Shown piece after piece: positions 60,145 to 64,000 of a stretch of DNA of 64,000 nucleotides; positions within the stretch are counted from its first letter, which is position 1, and each line of letters starts with the position of its first letter. A program made the translations under genes and the position numbers. A model generated the notes under the pieces. The model did no database searches. It saw nothing but the letters and a program-made list of their open reading frames with translations, and had not been told where the DNA came from. This DNA is from Burkholderiales bacterium PBB3 (GTDB taxonomy: Bacteria > Pseudomonadota > Gammaproteobacteria > Burkholderiales > Burkholderiaceae_C): positions 1 to 64,000 of the forward strand of contig NKIK01000011.1 of NCBI GenBank assembly GCA_002256115.1, given 5' to 3'.

Positions 60145-63100
60145 ATGCCAAGAATCTTCGATAACATCGAAAAGCCGTTGCTGCCCGCCTTGGTAGAGAC
60201 CCTCAAAGTTGCAGAGCGAGCGGATTTTTGTGTGGGCTATTTCAACCTACGTGGTTGGCACCATCTTTCTGACCACGTTGATCGTTGGGCCGGAGGTGAT
60301 GGGCATTGCTGCCGCCTGCTGGTGGGAATGCACGTTTCGCCAAGCGAAGAGTTGCGGCACGCTCTGCGCCATCGCGAAGAGGAAGATCAACTCGATAACC
60401 AGACCGCGCTTCGTGAAAAACGCCGGATTGCCGAGGAATTTCGTCAACAGTTGATCTTTGGAGCACCCACCAATGCCGACGAAGCTGCATTGCGGGAGAT
60501 ATCAGCACAAATCCGAGCCAAGAAACTGGTCGTTAAGGTGTATCTGCGCCACCCCCTGCACGCGAAGCTTTACTTACTGCATCGGCAAGACGCTAACAAC
60601 CCTGTGACGGGGTTTCTAGGTAGTTCCAACCTGACGCTTGCAGGCCTTGTCAGGCAAGGTGAATTGAACGTTGATGTACTTGAGCACGACGCCTGCAACA
60701 AGTTGGTCGATTGGTTTGAAGACCGCTGGGGTGATCGTTGGTGTATCGACATTTCCAAAGAACTGGGTGACATCATCGACGAGAGTTGGGCGGGTGAGCG
60801 ACTTGTATCGCCGTACCACGTCTACCTCAAGATGGCCTACCACCTGGCGCAGGAAGCGCGGGCCGGTCTATCCGAATTTCGCATCCCGTCGGTGTTTGGA
60901 GATTCGTTGTTTGATTTTCAAGTCGCAGCAGTCAAGATCGCCGCGCACCATCTAAACAAACGCGGCGGTGTCTTGATCGGCGATGTAGTCGGTTTGGGGA
61001 AATCCATGATGGCCACCGCGCTGGCCAAAGTGTTTGAGGATGATTACCACACAGAAACGCTCATCATCTGCCCCAAAAATCTGGTCGCGATGTGGGAGGA
61101 CTATGTCCACCGGTATCGCCTGCATGCCAAGGTGCTTCCGCTGTCAAGGGTCATCACAGAGCTGCCGGAAAAAACCCGTCGTTATCGACTGGTGCTTATC
61201 GACGAATCGCACAACCTGCGCAACAAAGAAGGGCGGCGCTGGAAAGTCATTCGCGAGTACATCGAGCGCAACGAAAGCCTGACGGTTCTGTTGTCGGCAA
61301 CACCTTACAACAAGACCTATCTCGACCTCTCGGCGCAACTGGCGTTGTTTCTCCATGAAGATGCAGACATCGGCATTCGCCCTGAAAAGCTGCTGGCCGA
61401 ACTGGGCGGTGAGCACGAGTTCATCCGTCGCCACCAATGTGGTGTGCGCTCGCTGGCTGCATTTGAAAAGAGCGAGATTCCAGATGACTGGCGTGATCTG
61501 ATGCGCCTGTATATGGTGCGCCGCACGCGCGGCTTCATCATGCAGCATTACACCGGTGAAGATGAGCGCGGCAAGTATCTGCTGTTCTCAGACGGACGCA
61601 AGTCTTACTTTCCGAAGCGCGTACCCAAAAATCTCAGTTTCAAGATTGATGACGCCAACCCATCCGATCCATACGCCCGCTTTTACTCCGACCCCGTTGT
61701 CAACGCCATTAATGAATTGACTTTGCCCCGTTATGGCTTGGGCAACTACATCGCCCCCAAACCCAAGACACCGCCGACCCTGTTGCAGGCCAAAACCATT
61801 GAGGGACTGTCCCGCGCTGGCACCCGCTTGATGGGCTTCTGCAAAACCAATTTATTCAAACGGCTCGAAAGCGCTGGACCGGCTTTCATTCTGTCGATTG
61901 AGCGACACATTTTGCGCAACTTTATCGTGCTGCATGCTATCGAGAGCGGCCTAGACATTCCGCTAGGCACCCAGGGCGCAGAGCTGCTGGACACACGCCA
62001 TTACGACGAAGACCCTGACGGTTTGCTGGTGGATGACGATGGTGAAGAAGATGCTACCGATCCCACGGCCACCAACGGTTTGCGTACCGAAGCAGCCTAC
62101 CGCCTGCGCGCCGAGAAGGCATACGAGGCATATAGCGGCCCATTGAAGAACCGTTTCAAGTGGCTGCCAGGCACTTCGTTCATCAAGGCATTGGCAAATG
62201 ACCTATACACCGATGCACAGTCGCTGTTGCAACTGTTGGCTACTTGCGGCGAGTGGCGGGCCGATGCAGACACCAAACTTGCGGCATTGATCGAACTCAT
62301 CAACCAGCACCACCCCAAAGAGAAGCTGCTCGTCTTTACCCAGTTTGCCGATACAGCACGCTATCTCAAGGCCCAACTTGTCGCACGGGGCATCCAGCAG
62401 GTGGAAGAAGCCACCGGTCAAAGCGTTGACCCTACTGGGCTTGCTTGGCGTTTTTCACCCGTATCGAATGCCAAACGTGATCTGGTGCGCAAGCCAGACG
62501 AATTGCGGGTATTGATCGCCACCGACGTGCTCTCGGAGGGCCAAAACCTTCAGGACTCCCACATCATCGTCAACTACGACCTGCCCTGGGCCATCATCCG
62601 CCTAATTCAGCGCGCGGGGCGTGTGGACCGTATTGGCCAGCAATCCGACACCATCCTTTGCTACTCATTTGTACCCGCTGATGGTGTAGAGCGGTTGATT
62701 CAGTTGCGTGCGCGTGTCAGACAACGGTTGATTCAAAACGCTGAAGTGGTGGGCTCCGACGAAAGCTTCTTTGACGATGACACGGACGAAGAACTCATCC
62801 GCGATCTCTACACCGAGAAAAACGGCATTCTGGATGACGACGGCGACAGCGAAGTGGATTTGGCCTCTTACGCCTACCAAATCTGGAAGAACGCCACCGA
62901 CGCTGATCCATCGCTTGTCGCCCAGATCGAAACCATGCCCGATGTGGTCTATGCCACCAAAGGCCATGCGCACAACCCTGCGTCACCCCAAGGTGTGCTG
63001 GTCTATATGCGCACGACCCAGGGCAATGACGCACTGGCATGGATAGATGAATCCGGCAAGCCCGTCACCCAATCCCAGCTCACTATTTTGAAAGCGGCTG

Positions 63101-63549
63101 CTTGCGCAGCCGACACCCCGGCGCTACCCCGCCAAGAGCAACACCATGCGCTCACACAGCAAGGCTTGGCGCACATCGTCGAAGAAGAAAAGTCCTTCGG
63201 CGGTGCATTGGGCCGCCCATCGGGTGCACGCTTCAAAATTTTCGAGCGGCTCAAACGCTTTCGTGAAGGGCTCGGCAATAAGCGCGATCTCTTCATCACC
63301 GATGACTACGTCCGCCGCATTGACCGGGTGATGGAAGAAATCTACCGCTACCCGCTTTACCAATCCGCCACCGATAGCCTCAATCGCCAACTCAAAGCCG
63401 GCATTGGCGACCACCAATTACTTGATTTGGTTTTCTCCGTACGGGAGGACGGGCGCTTGTGCGTGATTGACGACCAAGACCTGCGGCGCGAACCCAAGCT
63501 CATCTGCTCCATGGGCCTGGCCGGTCTGAATCAGGGACAAACTCCATGA
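60145..63549 (+). CDS. PLD-domain SNF2-type helicase of a probable defence system
   Basis: A 1134-residue protein. An N-terminal phospholipase D-type nuclease/HKD motif (HAKLYLL, residues 139-145, then GFLGSSNLT to 164) precedes a superfamily 2 helicase: motif I GDVVGLGKS (279-287), DESH box in LVLIDESHNLRN, LLSATPYNKT, and motifs V-VI LIATDVLSEGQNLQ and RAGRVDRIGQ. Similar PLD-helicases accompany methylases in phage-defence clusters (DISARM-like or helicase-methylase systems). The next gene, a probable methylase, overlaps by ATGA. The exact system cannot be decided because the window ends. Confidence 0.85.
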   Translation: MPRIFDNIEKPLLPALVETLKVAERADFCVGYFNLRGWHHLSDHVDRWAGGDGHCCRLLVGMHVSPSEELRHALRHREEEDQLDNQTALREKRRIAEEFRQQLIFGAPTNADEAALREISAQIRAKKLVVKVYLRHPLHAKLYLLHRQDANNPVTGFLGSSNLTLAGLVRQGELNVDVLEHDACNKLVDWFEDRWGDRWCIDISKELGDIIDESWAGERLVSPYHVYLKMAYHLAQEARAGLSEFRIPSVFGDSLFDFQVAAVKIAAHHLNKRGGVLIGDVVGLGKSMMATALAKVFEDDYHTETLIICPKNLVAMWEDYVHRYRLHAKVLPLSRVITELPEKTRRYRLVLIDESHNLRNKEGRRWKVIREYIERNESLTVLLSATPYNKTYLDLSAQLALFLHEDADIGIRPEKLLAELGGEHEFIRRHQCGVRSLAAFEKSEIPDDWRDLMRLYMVRRTRGFIMQHYTGEDERGKYLLFSDGRKSYFPKRVPKNLSFKIDDANPSDPYARFYSDPVVNAINELTLPRYGLGNYIAPKPKTPPTLLQAKTIEGLSRAGTRLMGFCKTNLFKRLESAGPAFILSIERHILRNFIVLHAIESGLDIPLGTQGAELLDTRHYDEDPDGLLVDDDGEEDATDPTATNGLRTEAAYRLRAEKAYEAYSGPLKNRFKWLPGTSFIKALANDLYTDAQSLLQLLATCGEWRADADTKLAALIELINQHHPKEKLLVFTQFADTARYLKAQLVARGIQQVEEATGQSVDPTGLAWRFSPVSNAKRDLVRKPDELRVLIATDVLSEGQNLQDSHIIVNYDLPWAIIRLIQRAGRVDRIGQQSDTILCYSFVPADGVERLIQLRARVRQRLIQNAEVVGSDESFFDDDTDEELIRDLYTEKNGILDDDGDSEVDLASYAYQIWKNATDADPSLVAQIETMPDVVYATKGHAHNPASPQGVLVYMRTTQGNDALAWIDESGKPVTQSQLTILKAAACAADTPALPRQEQHHALTQQGLAHIVEEEKSFGGALGRPSGARFKIFERLKRFREGLGNKRDLFITDDYVRRIDRVMEEIYRYPLYQSATDSLNRQLKAGIGDHQLLDLVFSVREDGRLCVIDDQDLRREPKLICSMGLAGLNQGQTP

Positions 63550-64000
63550 CGATAGACGCTGCACGTTTTCAGAAACTGCTCGGTGAGTTCAAGCTTGAAC
63601 AACTCTTCAATGAGTTGGGCTGGGAGGGCGCGACACGGCGACCACATGCGATCACAGCCCAAGGCGAGTCCTTCACGCTCAGCCATTTGGCACACAAGCG
63701 TGGCGTGGCCGTACTCTTGTGTTCGCCCGACGCGTCGGGCAAAGTCCCTGCACGCCCCGTGCTGCTAAAAATCGAAAAGGAAGCTGTTAAGCACACGCAT
63801 GAACATCTGCTAGTGTTCACCGATGCAGCGCACAACATTCTCACCTGGCTGTGGGTGTCTCGCACGCCCGGCCAACCCATTGCGACACGCACCCACACAT
63901 GGCACAAGGGACAAAGCGGTGAAGCGCTGCGGCAAAAGCTGACGCAGATTGTCTGGTCACTGGAAGCAGAAGAGGCCATCACCCTCACCGACGTGATTAC
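63546..64000 (+). CDS. N-terminal part of an Eco57I-like adenine methylase/restriction protein (partial)
   Basis: The first 151 codons of a gene that runs off the window. FQKLLGEFKLEQLFNELGWE, then AHKRGVAVLLCSPDASGKVP and HEHLLVFTDAAHNILTW, resemble the N-terminal endonuclease-like domain of Eco57I-type restriction-modification proteins. The methylase motifs would lie beyond the edge. The start ATG overlaps the helicase stop, so they form an operon. The call is provisional. Confidence 0.6.
   Translation, partial: MTIDAARFQKLLGEFKLEQLFNELGWEGATRRPHAITAQGESFTLSHLAHKRGVAVLLCSPDASGKVPARPVLLKIEKEAVKHTHEHLLVFTDAAHNILTWLWVSRTPGQPIATRTHTWHKGQSGEALRQKLTQIVWSLEAEEAITLTDVI

Overview
The window is 64 kb of a GC-rich betaproteobacterial chromosome, most like the Comamonadaceae (Rhodoferax-type Burkholderiales). 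The support is the gene content and order (hscA-fdx; aceE-aceF-lpdA with a lipoyl domain fused to E3; pyrD/rpiA; prlC-folD; a Dpp-type ABC operon) and the presence of a proteasome-like protein of the type described from betaproteobacteria. The taxon is inferred from protein character only; no database was consulted.

Layout. 1-13.4 kb is core: the end of the ISC cluster, dnaQ, tRNA-Val(CAC) with a clear promoter and terminator, a PilZ protein, an FAD oxidoreductase, pyrD, rpiA, a glutaredoxin-like protein, prlC, folD and a FixL/FixJ-like two-component pair. 13.5-20.9 kb is the pyruvate dehydrogenase operon. It carries a proteasome-like Ntn hydrolase gene between E2 and E3, an elaborate foldable leader before that gene, and three GNA-triloop hairpin repeats. 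20.9-30.7 kb is an accessory region. It holds a two-gene P-loop ATPase module, the second protein ending in eleven 36-residue TPRs, behind a tandem-dyad operator. Next come debris of a second lpdA copy and a class II aldolase gene, split by a complete IS21-family element and by a lipoprotein esterase gene. 30.9-33.8 kb has a CBS-domain protein and, on the opposite strand, a cNMP-binding MscS channel translationally coupled to a bacterial phosphagen (arginine-type) kinase. 33.9-50.5 kb holds a second-type RsmH-like methyltransferase, a GH11 xylanase, DedA, a frameshifted MHYT-PAS-GGDEF-EAL gene, a YceI lipoprotein, a cNMP-binding patatin, and a four-gene minus-strand cluster headed by an HzsA-like lipoprotein with one haem c motif. 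50.5-57.8 kb is a peptide-type ABC operon with two tandem paralogous binding proteins. 58-59.6 kb is a TPR-glycosyltransferase-like protein. From 59.6 kb to the edge there is a probable defence or restriction island (small HTH protein, PLD-SNF2 helicase, start of an Eco57I-like methylase).

Two families of short dispersed repeats cross these regions. One is a 40-bp element present nine times. Four copies lie inside genes (the E2 linkers twice, the E3 linker, an FAD oxidoreductase), always in the same orientation and reading frame, where they encode DSAGAAP-like peptides. The other is a 36-38 nt hairpin with paired changes in its apical stem, found before aceF and twice before lpdA.

The strongest leads for something undescribed are the two-ATPase/TPR module with its operator (21.18-26.0 kb), the coding repeat family, and the proteasome homologue with its switch-like leader inside the PDH operon.
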